Positions 36,218-45,552 are shown, numbered from the stretch's first letter. The stretch is DNA of 64,000 bases from Flavobacterium sp. LC2016-01 (GCF_009711135.1 NZ_WMIC01000005.1:248001-312000), one strand, 5' to 3'. The notes: generated by a model not told the origin, from the letters alone. Numbers and translations are program-made.

Positions 36218-37312
36218 TTAGAAGTTAGTATTTACTTTTTTAGAACGATCGGCAATGTAAGAGATCAGCCAGATGGTTTGTCCGTCTTTTACAAAGTATA
36301 CTTTTTTGGTTGCTAAATTTGGAATACTTTCCAGACAGCCTACCAATATGTTATTTGCCGAAATTAAATATTGCTGGTCATACGTGCTTAAAACTCTCGC
36401 TGCTTCTTTATTCGTTTTCGCAAGTGTTGTAAATTTGATAAAATTATTTTTCAGGATGGCATCGTAATTAAGAACGTCTTCCATCGTTAAAGTAACATAG
36501 TGCTCTTTTACGTTTTCATTATAATATAATGTTGCAAACGCCCAAACCGCTCCACCTGACAAATACACTTTATCTTTTTTTACTAAAAGAGGATTTTTGT
36601 CCAGTAAATCTTTGATCTTTTTACGTAAAACGGTGTTGAAATCAAACGATTTTTCCTGATATACGGCCATGTCATTAGCCTGATTTTGATTGGTAACAGT
36701 CTTTTTTACCGCATCAGTAAGTGTCATGGTACCGAAATCAAGTTCCAAAGGTATAAACTCTAATTTGTCATCTTTAAGTTCGTCGATGTAGCCGCCTCTG
36801 GTAGTTTGAGCACCAATATCAAGAAGGAAAGCGTTAGCATAATCAACTGGTGGAATTGCACCTTTAACCAGTGTTTTAGGTTCTTCGTTAACATTAAGGA
36901 TATCAAGTTCTTTATTTGTTAAGGTCTTGATTTTACTTTTTAAAACGTCTATGTTTTTGGCAGAGGAAAAAACTGGGGCAGCTACAATAAATATATTTTG
37001 CTCGGTAAGTTTAAAATCAGTTTTTATTTTCTTCAATTGATCGGCAACTGTAGCGCTCGCTTTGTCAATATCTTCCTGTGTAAGTTCACCAGTAGCCGTT
37101 ATATGGTCAGCAAAACTAAATCGCTCATTTGCGAAATACAAAATATCATAATCAGCTTTTCGGATATTATTTACATCCAAAACCGAAACTTTTATAGCGC
37201 GGCGCCCGATTTCAATTCCGGCGTAAAGACTTTTTTGAGAAAATGAATTAATGGAAAAAAATAAACTTAAAAGAATAAAAAATAAAATTTGGGTTTTGTT
37301 TTTTTTAATCAT
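36218..37312 (-). CDS. Exported actin-fold (Ppx/GppA-like) protein
   Basis: This 364-residue protein has a clear signal peptide (TQILFFILLSLFFSINSFSQ). The mature part carries ASKHA-type motifs: a phosphate-1-like YAGIEIGRRAIKVSVLDV (30-47), a phosphate-2-like FLLDIGAQTTRGGYI (about 168-182) and VYLSGGAVWAFATLYY (about 249-264), in the order seen in exopolyphosphatase/GppA. The usual DIGGGS is changed to DIGAQT, so catalysis may be altered. Secretion of an ATPase/phosphatase fold is unusual, since there is no ATP outside. Possible roles are polyphosphate hydrolysis or a binding protein. It stands alone, convergent with nagA. Confidence 0.65.
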   Translation of the reverse strand: MIKKNKTQILFFILLSLFFSINSFSQKSLYAGIEIGRRAIKVSVLDVNNIRKADYDILYFANERFSFADHITATGELTQEDIDKASATVADQLKKIKTDFKLTEQNIFIVAAPVFSSAKNIDVLKSKIKTLTNKELDILNVNEEPKTLVKGAIPPVDYANAFLLDIGAQTTRGGYIDELKDDKLEFIPLELDFGTMTLTDAVKKTVTNQNQANDMAVYQEKSFDFNTVLRKKIKDLLDKNPLLVKKDKVYLSGGAVWAFATLYYNENVKEHYVTLTMEDVLNYDAILKNNFIKFTTLAKTNKEAARVLSTYDQQYLISANNILVGCLESIPNLATKKVYFVKDGQTIWLISYIADRSKKVNTNF

Positions 37313-37672
37313 TGGATTTAATTGTTGTTGTAATATAGTTGTGAATAATGATGTACGATAGTGATTTGACTGTGTAAATTGTGTAGAAAATGTAGTCTAT
37401 ATTTTTTGAAGTAGGTTACATTTAAAAACCGAACAAGTTTATTGTGGGCTATTAGGATTGGTATTTGGGTTTTAATTAATTTTTGCAAAAATCCGACAAT
37501 TTGTTTGAAGAAAAAAGAACTTAGATGTTTTTTTAATGTTATTATTTGAAGGATTATTGAGTTTGATGAATTTTTTTAGAGAATGTCATAAATATCCTGT
37601 TTTTTTTGGTCAATTTTTGATATAATAGTTAACGGATAAAATCGGCAAATATTTTTCAAACCATAATAAAAC
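37313..37672. other. Intergenic region without clear features
   Basis: AT-rich spacer upstream of the exported actin-fold gene. It must carry that gene's promoter, but no convincing -33/-7 pair, repeat or coding remnant was found. Confidence 0.4.
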
Positions 37673-37706
37673 AAAAAAAGCTCCAGATTTCTCTGAAGCT
37701 TTTGTC
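37673..37706 (-). terminator. Terminator after tRNA-Glu
   Basis: It is the same AGCTTCAGA-gaaa-TCTGGAGCT hairpin plus T-run as after the initiator tRNA, read on the minus strand. Confidence 0.85.
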
Positions 37707-37714
37707 TTGCGAAG

Positions 37715-37786
37715 TAGTCCGTGGGGGAATCGAACCCCCCTTACCAGGATGAAAACCTGGCGTCCTAACCGATAGACGAACGGACC
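37715..37786 (-). tRNA. tRNA-Glu (UUC)
   Basis: The minus strand gives the acceptor stem GGTCCGT/ACGGACT, discriminator A, the anticodon stem CCAGG/CCTGG with loop TTTTCAT (anticodon TTC) and the T-arm GGGGG-TTCGATT-CCCCC. CCA is not encoded. It is 72 nt long. Confidence 0.93.
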
Positions 37787-38186
37787 TGTTTTGCTAATGC
37801 GGGTGCAAAAGTGCAAATAATTTTGGAATACACAAACTGATTTCAAAAAAAACTTTTTTCAATTATTCTCGAAACATCAAATTTTGAAACAGTAATTCTT
37901 AAATAATTTTAGCTAATTAAATTGTATTTGTTTGATTCGTAATTGATTGTTTTATGTGAAGAAAGAGATGAGGAAGTTCTTTTTCTTAAAATAAAAATTT
38001 CAAAAAAATGAAATATTTAAACATGATTTTTTGTTTTGAAAGAATATTCTTTTGATTTTTAGTCTTCTTGTATTGCCGGGAAACTATTCTAGGATTTTTA
38101 AGCTTATCAAGAAAAAACACTATTTTAGTCAAATAAAGTTTATAATAATTTACTCAAAGCCTTTTTACTATAAAAACCAAAGCAAA

Positions 38187-38786
38187 ATGATAACAAAATT
38201 ATTTCAGTTACTATCTGTCAAAAATATCACCTCTTATGTAGTCTGTCTAAATACGGAAAAATTTTCCGGCAAAATAAAAAATAATGGAGTGACCTATAAA
38301 ATTCCTGTAATTAAATTAGAAAGTGATAAAAATGATGTCGTTATAAACAACTTTATCGAACAGAACAATATAAGTAAAGGTGAGATCTTACTTAGTGCAT
38401 CTAATTTGGTGTATATGCCGAAATTAAATATTGTTGGTATTGGCTTTAAAATTGAAAAGAAAAAACATCTGAACATTGTATTTAATTTAAGTGATCAACT
38501 GCATATTGTATATCTTGCAGGTTTGCTAATGTCAAAATCCCTTTTAGTAGTGAATAATAAAGACTTGGAATCAACAATGAATATAAATTTCAAAGATGAG
38601 GAAAATGAATTCACCAATAAAGCAAACGAATTATTGCCAATCATAATAGAAAAAATTGGGCTTAAATATCTAAAAGAAGATCCAAGATTTAAAGATTTTA
38701 ATAAAAATCAGGTTGCTCAGTTTTTTGAAGAAAATCCAAATTATTTAGCTGCGATTTTAAAGGAGACAACTAGTACTTGGATATAA
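38187..38786 (+). CDS. Hypothetical soluble protein
   Basis: This is a 199-residue protein from the chosen ATG at 38187; the frame reaches back to 38052, but those 45 codons are poor coding sequence with low complexity. No signal peptide or membrane segment is present. Only a general alpha/beta pattern is seen, with a C-terminal helical part (FKDFNKNQVAQFFEENPNYL). I do not recognise the family. It is followed by 7 nt and a membrane protein gene, so both may form a pair. The 400 nt between tRNA-Glu and this start hold nothing else I can support. Confidence 0.55.
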   Translation: MITKLFQLLSVKNITSYVVCLNTEKFSGKIKNNGVTYKIPVIKLESDKNDVVINNFIEQNNISKGEILLSASNLVYMPKLNIVGIGFKIEKKKHLNIVFNLSDQLHIVYLAGLLMSKSLLVVNNKDLESTMNINFKDEENEFTNKANELLPIIIEKIGLKYLKEDPRFKDFNKNQVAQFFEENPNYLAAILKETTSTWI

Positions 38787-38793
38787 ACAGAAA

Positions 38794-39285
38794 ATGAACA
38801 AAGAACTTACAATTAAAAACTTCACCTTTAAAAATATTTTCAATTTAGGCGGGCCTTTAATGTTTGTGTTTTTTGTAGGCTGGTGTGCTTTTAATGTTGG
38901 ATTAGGAGAAGGTGTATTAAGGAATTTGTTGGTTTTTTTATATACGTCAGGCACTATTTTAGCGATGGGTTTAATGAATTACTTTTCAACGGTAGTCACA
39001 GTAAATCAAAGAGGCATATTGAAAAACAGTTTGTACTTTTCTCACTATATAGAATGGAAAAACATCAAATCCCTGAATGTTCAATTAGTAACAAAAGACA
39101 AGTATGTAAAGACATTGGACAAAAAAGAATATTTTGACGAGTTTTACATTGGAAAAAAAGAGATTTTAATAAGTGATATAGAAAACCAGCTCGATCAATC
39201 TAAATTGACAAGGTGGAGAAAAATTATACGATTGCCCTTTAATCACAGTACAATTGAAATATTAAAGCATAATAAATTGTTATAA
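38794..39285 (+). CDS. Membrane protein with PH-like tail
   Basis: In this 163-residue protein two transmembrane helices at about 18-36 and 43-65 are followed by a beta-rich cytoplasmic part (VTVNQRGILKNSL, HYIEWKNIKSLNVQLV) that resembles bacterial PH domains. The family is unknown. It is transcribed with the upstream gene. Confidence 0.55.
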   Translation: MNKELTIKNFTFKNIFNLGGPLMFVFFVGWCAFNVGLGEGVLRNLLVFLYTSGTILAMGLMNYFSTVVTVNQRGILKNSLYFSHYIEWKNIKSLNVQLVTKDKYVKTLDKKEYFDEFYIGKKEILISDIENQLDQSKLTRWRKIIRLPFNHSTIEILKHNKLL

Positions 39286-39373
39286 ATTAGTGTTGCAGAA
39301 AATGTTGTGCATTCTCAAAATGTTCATGCCAACAGATATCAACTGATTTATAACTTTTAAAACAAAGAAAGCC

Positions 39374-39832
39374 ATGCAAAAATTACAATTTAAAAAAGAA
39401 ATTAAAGCATCAGCTCAAAAGGTATATGAAACGATGCTTGGCCTAAAAAACAAAGCCACTTATGAATATTGGACAGCAGCTTTTAATCCTACATCCACTT
39501 ACGAAGGAAGTTGGGACAAAGGAAGCAAAATCCTTTTTGTAGGAGTAGATGAAAACGGTAAAAAAGGAGGAATGGTTTCGGAAATTGCAGAACACAATCC
39601 GGCCAATTTTATTTCCATTCGTCATTACGGATTTTTGGACGGTGATACCGAAGTAACCACAGGCGAGCAGGTAGAAAAATGGGCAGGCGGACATGAAAAT
39701 TATACCTTTCAGGAAAATAACGGTATTACAACCGTAATTGTTGATATCGATGTTATTGATGAATATTTGCACTACTTTAATGACAATTATCCAAAAGCAA
39801 TGGATAAATTAAAAGAAGTTTCAGAACAATAA
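39374..39832 (+). CDS. SRPBCC/START-domain protein
   Basis: This 152-residue protein has the AHSA1/SRPBCC pattern: an N-terminal strand and helix (LQFKKEIKASAQKVYETML), a central sheet with SKILFVGVDENGKKGGMVSE, VTTGEQVEKWAGGHENYTF, and a long C-terminal helix (NDNYPKAMDKLKEVSEQ). Members bind small hydrophobic ligands, and many act as stand-alone proteins of unknown role. It stands before a membrane protein gene (38-nt gap). Confidence 0.75.
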   Translation: MQKLQFKKEIKASAQKVYETMLGLKNKATYEYWTAAFNPTSTYEGSWDKGSKILFVGVDENGKKGGMVSEIAEHNPANFISIRHYGFLDGDTEVTTGEQVEKWAGGHENYTFQENNGITTVIVDIDVIDEYLHYFNDNYPKAMDKLKEVSEQ

Positions 39833-39870
39833 TAAACGAACAGGTGAAACAGATTTAAGCAATTAACTTA

Positions 39871-40518
39871 ATGGAAAGTTTAACAATTAAGCAAATCGTT
39901 CAGAAACATTTGGTTTTGATATGTTTGGTCATTTCCATGATTTTGATCGTAATAGCAACTTTATTCTATCCAGGCGGATCATTGCTTGACAAAAAATCTA
40001 TTGGATTTGGCTGGTCAAAAAATTTCATCAGTAATTTGTTTGCTGCAAAAGCCTTAAATGGTTCAGAAAACCCCGGCAGGATTTGGGCCATTATCGGAAT
40101 GGCATTCCAATCGGTTGGTTATGGTGTTTTTTTTATCCATATGTCAAAAAAAATATCCTTAAAGCATTGGGCTAAAATTTTAAAATTTATAGGCGTTGCC
40201 AACATATTATTCATTTTTTTAATTGCAACACCCTTACACGATCTGGGAACAATATCGATCGTTTTAACATTAATCGGTTTATTTATTATTACGGTATTGA
40301 TCCTAAAGTCAAAACTTCATTTACTTAAATTTTGCTGTATTATTTGCTTGTTAACTTTTTACTGCTTCTTTTTTCTGTTTGGTTTTGGTTATTTGAGTGC
40401 AGCCATCATAATGCAGAAAGTATATAATGCAAGTTCGATATTATTAGTTTTGGGACTAGAGTATTTTACACAATATGATGATTTTATAGCAATTAAATCG
40501 GGAGAACAAAAAAAGTAA
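39871..40518 (+). CDS. DUF998-like membrane protein
   Basis: This 215-residue protein has six hydrophobic segments. The first external loop (FYPGGSLLDKKSIGFGWSKN) and the TM arrangement resemble DUF998/Frag1-like proteins. The function is unknown. Confidence 0.55.
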   Translation: MESLTIKQIVQKHLVLICLVISMILIVIATLFYPGGSLLDKKSIGFGWSKNFISNLFAAKALNGSENPGRIWAIIGMAFQSVGYGVFFIHMSKKISLKHWAKILKFIGVANILFIFLIATPLHDLGTISIVLTLIGLFIITVLILKSKLHLLKFCCIICLLTFYCFFFLFGFGYLSAAIIMQKVYNASSILLVLGLEYFTQYDDFIAIKSGEQKK

Positions 40519-40526
40519 AAAAACGA

Positions 40527-40603
40527 ACTGCTATAAGTTTCAACAGCCTATTCGATCAATGTTAGCAGTCAGTTTATGAAAACGAACGAAAAACTATAAA
40601 GTT
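40527..40603 (+). promoter_or_regulatory. Leader with inverted repeat and shared start-proximal motif
   Basis: ACTGCTATAA and TTAGCAGTCAGTT form an inverted repeat. The next stretch, GTTAGCAGTCAGTTTATGAA then AACGAACGAAAAA, aligns with the leaders of the genes at 45768, 49337 and 54048, all ending a few bases before ATG. Confidence 0.4.
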
Positions 40604-41218
40604 ATGAATATCGAAAGAAAGCAGTTAATAGAATTATGCGACAAATTTCTGATTGGAGAAATACAAAAAAGTAACTTGTCAAATTTTGCGTGGAATTGTA
40701 TTTCTTCTGATGAAATTGAATGGGATGAAAATGACGAAATTATCTCCGAAACAATTTTCGATTGGGATAATGAAGAAATGAACTTTCCAATCAATAAAAT
40801 TAATATCAAACTTTGGAAAAACAGACTTGAAAATGATGTTGATGAATTAATGATTTACAACAATTGGAATATTCATATTGAAAAGCAGAAAGAAATTTGC
40901 GAAAAATATGGCTCCATTTGGAAGCCTATAAACAAAACTCTCAACATTGGCATTTCAGAAAATTTAGATTTAGAGACATTAAATGGATTAAGACACGGAA
41001 CCAAAAAAGGTGAAATTTGTTGGTTTATTTGGAGCGGAGAATATTCCGAAGACGACAATTTTTTCCAACCAATTTGTGCTGAACATTTAATGCAAAGAAA
41101 GCCAAAGCTTATTGACTATTTAGGACTTGACGAAGGATTCAGATTTCTAATAACCGAAAAAGGTTATGAAGATGTTTGGTTTGACGAAAAATTATTAGAA
41201 AGAGAAAACCCGCAATAG
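40604..41218 (+). CDS. Acidic hypothetical protein, immunity-like
   Basis: This 204-residue, strongly acidic soluble protein has the C-terminal half CWFIWSGEYSEDDNFFQPIC, EHLMQRKP, YLGLDEGFRFLI and GYEDVWFDEKLL. I associate this pattern with a widespread small family often found near polymorphic toxins, but I cannot name it. The N-terminal part (ISSDEIEWDENDEI) is also acidic. A role as an orphan immunity protein is inferred from composition and from the region. Confidence 0.5.
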   Translation: MNIERKQLIELCDKFLIGEIQKSNLSNFAWNCISSDEIEWDENDEIISETIFDWDNEEMNFPINKINIKLWKNRLENDVDELMIYNNWNIHIEKQKEICEKYGSIWKPINKTLNIGISENLDLETLNGLRHGTKKGEICWFIWSGEYSEDDNFFQPICAEHLMQRKPKLIDYLGLDEGFRFLITEKGYEDVWFDEKLLERENPQ

Positions 41219-41427
41219 CCTCAAGGCGTTATATTGAATTACTTCATTAACAATAAATAACTGCCTATAATTCTGATTTTTATAAGTAGTAATTCTCACA
41301 AAAACTTTAAAATTAAAAACGGAATTCTTATATTGTTCTGCTAAAATTAAGTATGCCAAGCATATCTATTTTTAAATACCTGCTTTCAAACGTTTTTCAG
41401 TTCATTTTAATAGAAATCATTTAGATT

Positions 41428-43440
41428 ATGAAAAAAACCTTAGTGCTCTTCAGTGCATTCTTAGCTTTTGCATCATGTTCAAAACATGAAGGAAAAAAAA
41501 ATGTTGCCATCACCGGAATAGATTCCACGTTGACGCCTGGCAATGACTTTTTTAAATATGTAAATGGTAAATGGTACGATTCTGTATCAATACCTGCATC
41601 TCAATCCGGAGTTGGTGCTTACATGTTTATGAATTTCCCACAACGAATGCGTCTGCAAGGGATATTGGACAGTATTTCAAAAAGCACAAATCCGGCAGAA
41701 AGTGTAGCGCAGAAGGTAGGAGACTTTTATGCATCAGGTATGGATACTGTAACCATTGACAAACGCGGTTATGCGCCTATCAAACCTTTACTTGCCAAAA
41801 TTGATGCAATTAGCGATTTACCGTCCTTAATGAACTTTGTAGTTAATGAAGTAAAAGTGTACAATCCTTCGATTATAAGTTTTGGAGTCTCACCTGATGA
41901 TAAAAACAGCAAAATGAATATTGCCCAAATCTATCAAACGGGTATAGGTTTGCCAGACAGGGATTATTATTTCAAATCAGACTCGTCGACTGTTGCCATA
42001 CAGGAAGCATACAAAAAATACCTTATTACATTATTTCAGCAAACTGGCAGCAATGCTGAAGAAGCTAAAAAGAATGCTGATTTGGTTTACGGTATTGACA
42101 AGCAACTCGCGACTTCACATAAAACAAAAGTTGAACTTCGAGATGTACAAGCAAATTATAATAAAATAGCGGTGACAGATCTTGTAAAAAGACACCCTAA
42201 TATCGATTGGACTGCTTTTTTAAATAATTTAGGTGCTAAAACCGATTCTATTAATGTATGCCAGCCTGCTTATTATGATGCTCTTAATAAGCTATTAAAA
42301 ACCATTCCGCTTAATAATTGGAAAATTTACTTGAAAGCCAACTCTATAGAAAGATATGCTGATGATTTAAGTAAACCTTTTGTCGATGCTTCATTTGAAT
42401 ATACCAAAGTGCTTTCTGGTCAAGCTGTTCAAAAATCACGTGGCGAAAAAATGGCTAATGTCATTGATAGTTATTTGGGCGAAGCGTTGGGTGAATTGTA
42501 TGTAAAGAAATATTTTTCAGAAGATGCCAAAAAACGTATGTTGGTCCTAGTGAATAATTTGCAAAAAGCGTACGGCAAAAGAATTGATAAATTGGAATGG
42601 ATGAGTCCAATCACGAAACAAAAAGCTAAAGAAAAATTGTTCGCCATTACTAAGAAAATAGGATATCCAGATAAATGGAGAGACTATAGCAATGTGAATG
42701 TAGCTAGAAACACCTATTTTGAGAATATTATTTCGGCTTCTAAAGCTGCGTATCAATTTCAATTAGCAAAATTGGGCAAACCAGTCGATAAATCAGAATG
42801 GTTTACTACAGTTCCGACAGTTACGGCATATAATAATCCTACTGCAAATGAAATTGTTTTTCCTGCAGGTATTTTACAAGCTCCATATTTTGATAATAAT
42901 GCAGATGATGCACTTAATTATGGAGGTATTGGAATGGTTATAGGTCATGAAATAACGCATACTTTTGACGATCAAGGTGCTCAATATGACAGGGATGGTA
43001 ACTTAAAAAACTGGTGGACAAAAGAGGATTATGCACAGTTTAAATCAAGAATACAACAAGTTATCAATTTGTACAGTACCTATACCGTTTTAGGGGATTT
43101 ACACATTAATGGCGCAATGACAGTTGGCGAAAATACGGCAGATATTGCTGGAATAGCAGTTGCCTATGATGCTTTTAAAATGACCGAACAAGGAAAAGGA
43201 AATACAAAAATCGACGGTTTTACTCCAGACCAGCGCTTCTTTATTTCTATAGCTAAAATATGGAGAGTAAAAATGAAAGACGAGTTCCTGCGTTTGTGGA
43301 TTAACAATAATCCACATTCTCCACCAAATTGGCGTGTTAACGGTCCTCTAATGAATACAACACCTTTTTACGACGCATTTAATGTAAAACCGGGAGATAA
43401 AATGTTTTTACCGAAGAAGGATAGAATAACGATTTGGTAA
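41428..43440 (+). CDS. M13 family metallopeptidase (PepO/neprilysin-like) lipoprotein
   Basis: This 670-residue lipoprotein has the lipobox FASC near residue 17. An M13 N-domain (about 35-420) precedes the catalytic domain with zinc motif HEITH (507-511) in IGHEITHTFDDQGAQYD and GENTADIAG (567-575) supplying the third ligand. The C-terminal residues (NNNPHSPPNWRVNGPLMN) match the M13 substrate loop. It cleaves peptides of moderate size at or outside the periplasm. The gene stands alone; the palindromic repeat right after its stop supplies a terminator hairpin. Confidence 0.94.
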   Translation: MKKTLVLFSAFLAFASCSKHEGKKNVAITGIDSTLTPGNDFFKYVNGKWYDSVSIPASQSGVGAYMFMNFPQRMRLQGILDSISKSTNPAESVAQKVGDFYASGMDTVTIDKRGYAPIKPLLAKIDAISDLPSLMNFVVNEVKVYNPSIISFGVSPDDKNSKMNIAQIYQTGIGLPDRDYYFKSDSSTVAIQEAYKKYLITLFQQTGSNAEEAKKNADLVYGIDKQLATSHKTKVELRDVQANYNKIAVTDLVKRHPNIDWTAFLNNLGAKTDSINVCQPAYYDALNKLLKTIPLNNWKIYLKANSIERYADDLSKPFVDASFEYTKVLSGQAVQKSRGEKMANVIDSYLGEALGELYVKKYFSEDAKKRMLVLVNNLQKAYGKRIDKLEWMSPITKQKAKEKLFAITKKIGYPDKWRDYSNVNVARNTYFENIISASKAAYQFQLAKLGKPVDKSEWFTTVPTVTAYNNPTANEIVFPAGILQAPYFDNNADDALNYGGIGMVIGHEITHTFDDQGAQYDRDGNLKNWWTKEDYAQFKSRIQQVINLYSTYTVLGDLHINGAMTVGENTADIAGIAVAYDAFKMTEQGKGNTKIDGFTPDQRFFISIAKIWRVKMKDEFLRLWINNNPHSPPNWRVNGPLMNTTPFYDAFNVKPGDKMFLPKKDRITIW

Positions 43441-43444
43441 TACC

Positions 43445-43555
43445 TTCGCTCTCCGAAGTGTTCCTATGAAAAGCTGCGCAAATGTCTCTGACTTTGCGCA
43501 TTTTTTTTGTTCTTTAAATTAGAAAAAGGATAAAAGTTTCTGACTTTTTACGTTT
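43445..43555. repeat. Palindromic repeat family P, half copy
   Basis: CGCTCTCCGAAGTGTTCCTA and then GCTGCGCAAATGTCTCTGAC, TTTGCGCA. The inner TGCGCAAA/TTTGCGCA hairpin with a T8 tract works as a terminator for the M13 gene. Related full copies are at 45402, 50929 and 54758; here the right arm is missing. Confidence 0.65.
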
Positions 43556-43567
43556 TGATATAAATAA

Positions 43568-43612
43568 ACAAAGCTCCAGATTTCGCTGAAGCTTTTACTT
43601 AGTAGCGGGAAG
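43568..43612. repeat. tRNA 3'-end/terminator remnant R1
   Basis: AAGCTCCAGATTTCGCTGAAGC (slightly altered terminator) is followed by AGTAGCGGGA, which equals the 3' acceptor end of the initiator tRNA gene at 1197 on the minus strand. The tRNA body is absent. Similar remnants lie at 49131, 52226, 53696, 55643 and 56624. The rest of the 43441-43746 spacer holds only the AraC gene's promoter region. Confidence 0.55.
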
Positions 43613-43746
43613 CAATCAAATATTTTGCTCTTTATTAAGGATTATTTTGCGATATTTTTTTAGCATAACAAATAAGTTTGGACGTTTGAACAAACTCGTG
43701 GATTGATTTATTTGAGAAATTTGTATCAGATAAAAATGCGAAGAAA

Positions 43747-44559
43747 ATGGAATCAAAAAAAGTTCAAACTCTTTCAGAACCAAAGCTAATACAAAACCTC
43801 TATTTTGGAGATAATGTTGAAGGCGAAGCCTTTGTGTCCGATCACATCTTTAGTTATATCATAAGCGGGAGGCATGATGTATGGATAGGGTGCAAGAAAT
43901 ATACTTTTACCGCTGGTGATTACCGCTTCTTTAGAAGAAATCAATTAACAAAATCTATTAAACATACTGAATCTGATGGCTTCAAGTCTATAGCGGTTCA
44001 TTTTGACCAAAATACTCTTATGGAGATTTCGAAGGAATTCGGTTTCAAGTCAGAGCGGTTTCACGGTGAGAGTGTTAAGGCTATCACGGCTAATAGTGAG
44101 TTGACAAAAGCTGTAGAAGCATTTAATGAATATGCTCAGAGAAGGGATGCTGATGCTGAAATTTTACGAATTAAAATCAAGGAGCTAGTTTTAATACTTG
44201 CAGCTATTGATCCGGAAATTAAGGAAATGCTATTTGAATTCAGCGATCCTGGAAAGCTGGATTTGGAGGGATTTATGAATGGTCATTATAGGTATAATGT
44301 TCCATTGGAAAAATTTGCTTTTCTCACAGGACGCAGTTTGTCAGGTTTCAAAAGAGATTTTGCGAGGTTGTTTAGGAGTACTCCAAGCAGATGGCTTACT
44401 AAAAAACGGCTTTATGAAGCGAAATATTTGATAGAAAATTGTAGGCAGCGCCCAAGTGACATTTATTTAGAAATAGGTTTTGCGAACATGTCTCATTTTT
44501 CTTATGCGTATAAAAAAGAATTTGGTACATCCCCTTTACAAAAAAATAAGAACAACTAA
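43747..44559 (+). CDS. AraC-family transcriptional regulator
   Basis: In this 270-residue protein the N-terminal cupin-like sensor (SYIISGRHDVWIGCKKYTFT, about 32-52) is followed by a linker and a C-terminal AraC double HTH (about 170-265), with TGRSLSGFKRDFARLFRSTP and IYLEIGFANMSHFSYAYKKE. It sits 12 nt upstream of an SDR gene in the same direction, so it probably regulates that oxidoreductase and perhaps other genes. The inducer is unknown. Confidence 0.9.
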   Translation: MESKKVQTLSEPKLIQNLYFGDNVEGEAFVSDHIFSYIISGRHDVWIGCKKYTFTAGDYRFFRRNQLTKSIKHTESDGFKSIAVHFDQNTLMEISKEFGFKSERFHGESVKAITANSELTKAVEAFNEYAQRRDADAEILRIKIKELVLILAAIDPEIKEMLFEFSDPGKLDLEGFMNGHYRYNVPLEKFAFLTGRSLSGFKRDFARLFRSTPSRWLTKKRLYEAKYLIENCRQRPSDIYLEIGFANMSHFSYAYKKEFGTSPLQKNKNN

Positions 44560-44571
44560 TTATAGCTAAAA

Positions 44572-45369
44572 ATGGATTTAAAATTAAAAGGAAAACGAGC
44601 GCTTGTAACCGGTTCGAGTTCGGGATTGGGAGAGTCAATAGTTAAAATGCTGGCAAATGAAGGTGCGACCGTTATAGTTCATGGCAGAAATGAAGATCGT
44701 GCCAAAGTGGTGTGCCAGGAAATTATCAGTAATGGTGGAATGGCGGAAATAGCTTTAGGTGATCTCAGCACAGATAACGGAGCTGATGAGGTAGCTTTTG
44801 CTGCGCTTAAAAATGGTCAGATCGATATTTTAATTAATAATGCGGGTATGACATCGCATAAATCTTGGGGAGAAGCAACTGCAATTGATTGGGCTGAAAT
44901 TTATAACAACAATGTCGTTTCATATGTAAGAATGATTCAGCGTATAGTGCCACAAATGAAAACATTAGGTTGGGGACGCGTTATTCATATAGGCGGAGGT
45001 CTTGCCATACAGCCTATTAAAGAGCAACCGCATTATAATGCGACCCTTGCTGCAAGACATAATCTTTCAATCTCACTTGCGAGAACACTGCAAGAAACCG
45101 GAATAACTTCAAATGTAGTATCTCCCGGAGCAATCATAAATCCTATGGTTGAAGATTGGCTTGTGAATGCTGCACCTAAATTTAACTGGGGGACCGATTT
45201 AGAGGAGATAAAATCCAAGGCTGTTCAGCAGCTAATTCCAAATGATACAGGAAGGTTTGGAGAGCCTGAGGAAATTGCTGGAGCAGTTGCATATCTTTGT
45301 AGTACTTATGCTAATTACATTAGTGGAGCTACTATTAGGGTAGATGGCGGTACAATTAAATGTATGTAG
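44572..45369 (+). CDS. SDR-family oxidoreductase with altered catalytic residues
   Basis: In this 265-residue protein the Rossmann motif TGSSSGLG (13-20) and NNAG (89-92) are intact, and the C-terminus has the usual YISGATIRVDGG. The catalytic region reads HIGGGLAIQPIKEQPHYNATL: the Tyr (155) is present, but the Ser position is Gly (141-143 are all Gly) and the Lys position is Leu (159). By comparison with classical SDRs, ordinary dehydrogenase chemistry may be lost or changed. It is in an operon with the AraC regulator. Confidence 0.85.
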   Translation: MDLKLKGKRALVTGSSSGLGESIVKMLANEGATVIVHGRNEDRAKVVCQEIISNGGMAEIALGDLSTDNGADEVAFAALKNGQIDILINNAGMTSHKSWGEATAIDWAEIYNNNVVSYVRMIQRIVPQMKTLGWGRVIHIGGGLAIQPIKEQPHYNATLAARHNLSISLARTLQETGITSNVVSPGAIINPMVEDWLVNAAPKFNWGTDLEEIKSKAVQQLIPNDTGRFGEPEEIAGAVAYLCSTYANYISGATIRVDGGTIKCM

Positions 45370-45401
45370 AATATTCTTCTAAAATCTTATAATAAAACAG
45401 A

Positions 45402-45552
45402 GAACTCCGATATCCGAAGTGTTCCCATAAAAACTGCGCAAATGTCTATGATTTTGCGCAGTTTTTTGTTTTAAATTGTACGTTTCCTGAAAAGTCAGAG
45501 ACATTTATACAACGTGTTTGCGTTATTTAAAGAATATTCCACGGAGCGAGGA
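45402..45552. repeat. Palindromic repeat family P, short full copy
   Basis: The left arm (ACTCCGATATCCGAAGTGTT, then AACTGCGCAAATGTCTATGA and a TTTGCGCAGTTTTTT terminator hairpin) and the right arm (AAAGTCAGAGACATTTATAC, then ATTCCACGGAGCGAGG) are imperfect inverse complements around a short centre. Confidence 0.6.

Noticed and set aside
37610..37846. A 78-codon minus-strand frame across the tRNA-Glu and its terminator
   Set aside because: It overlaps a well-folded tRNA gene and terminator and has no coding character.
38052..38186. Upstream extension of the hypothetical gene at 38187
   Set aside because: These 45 codons are low-complexity AT-rich sequence; the ATG at 38187 gives the more protein-like start.
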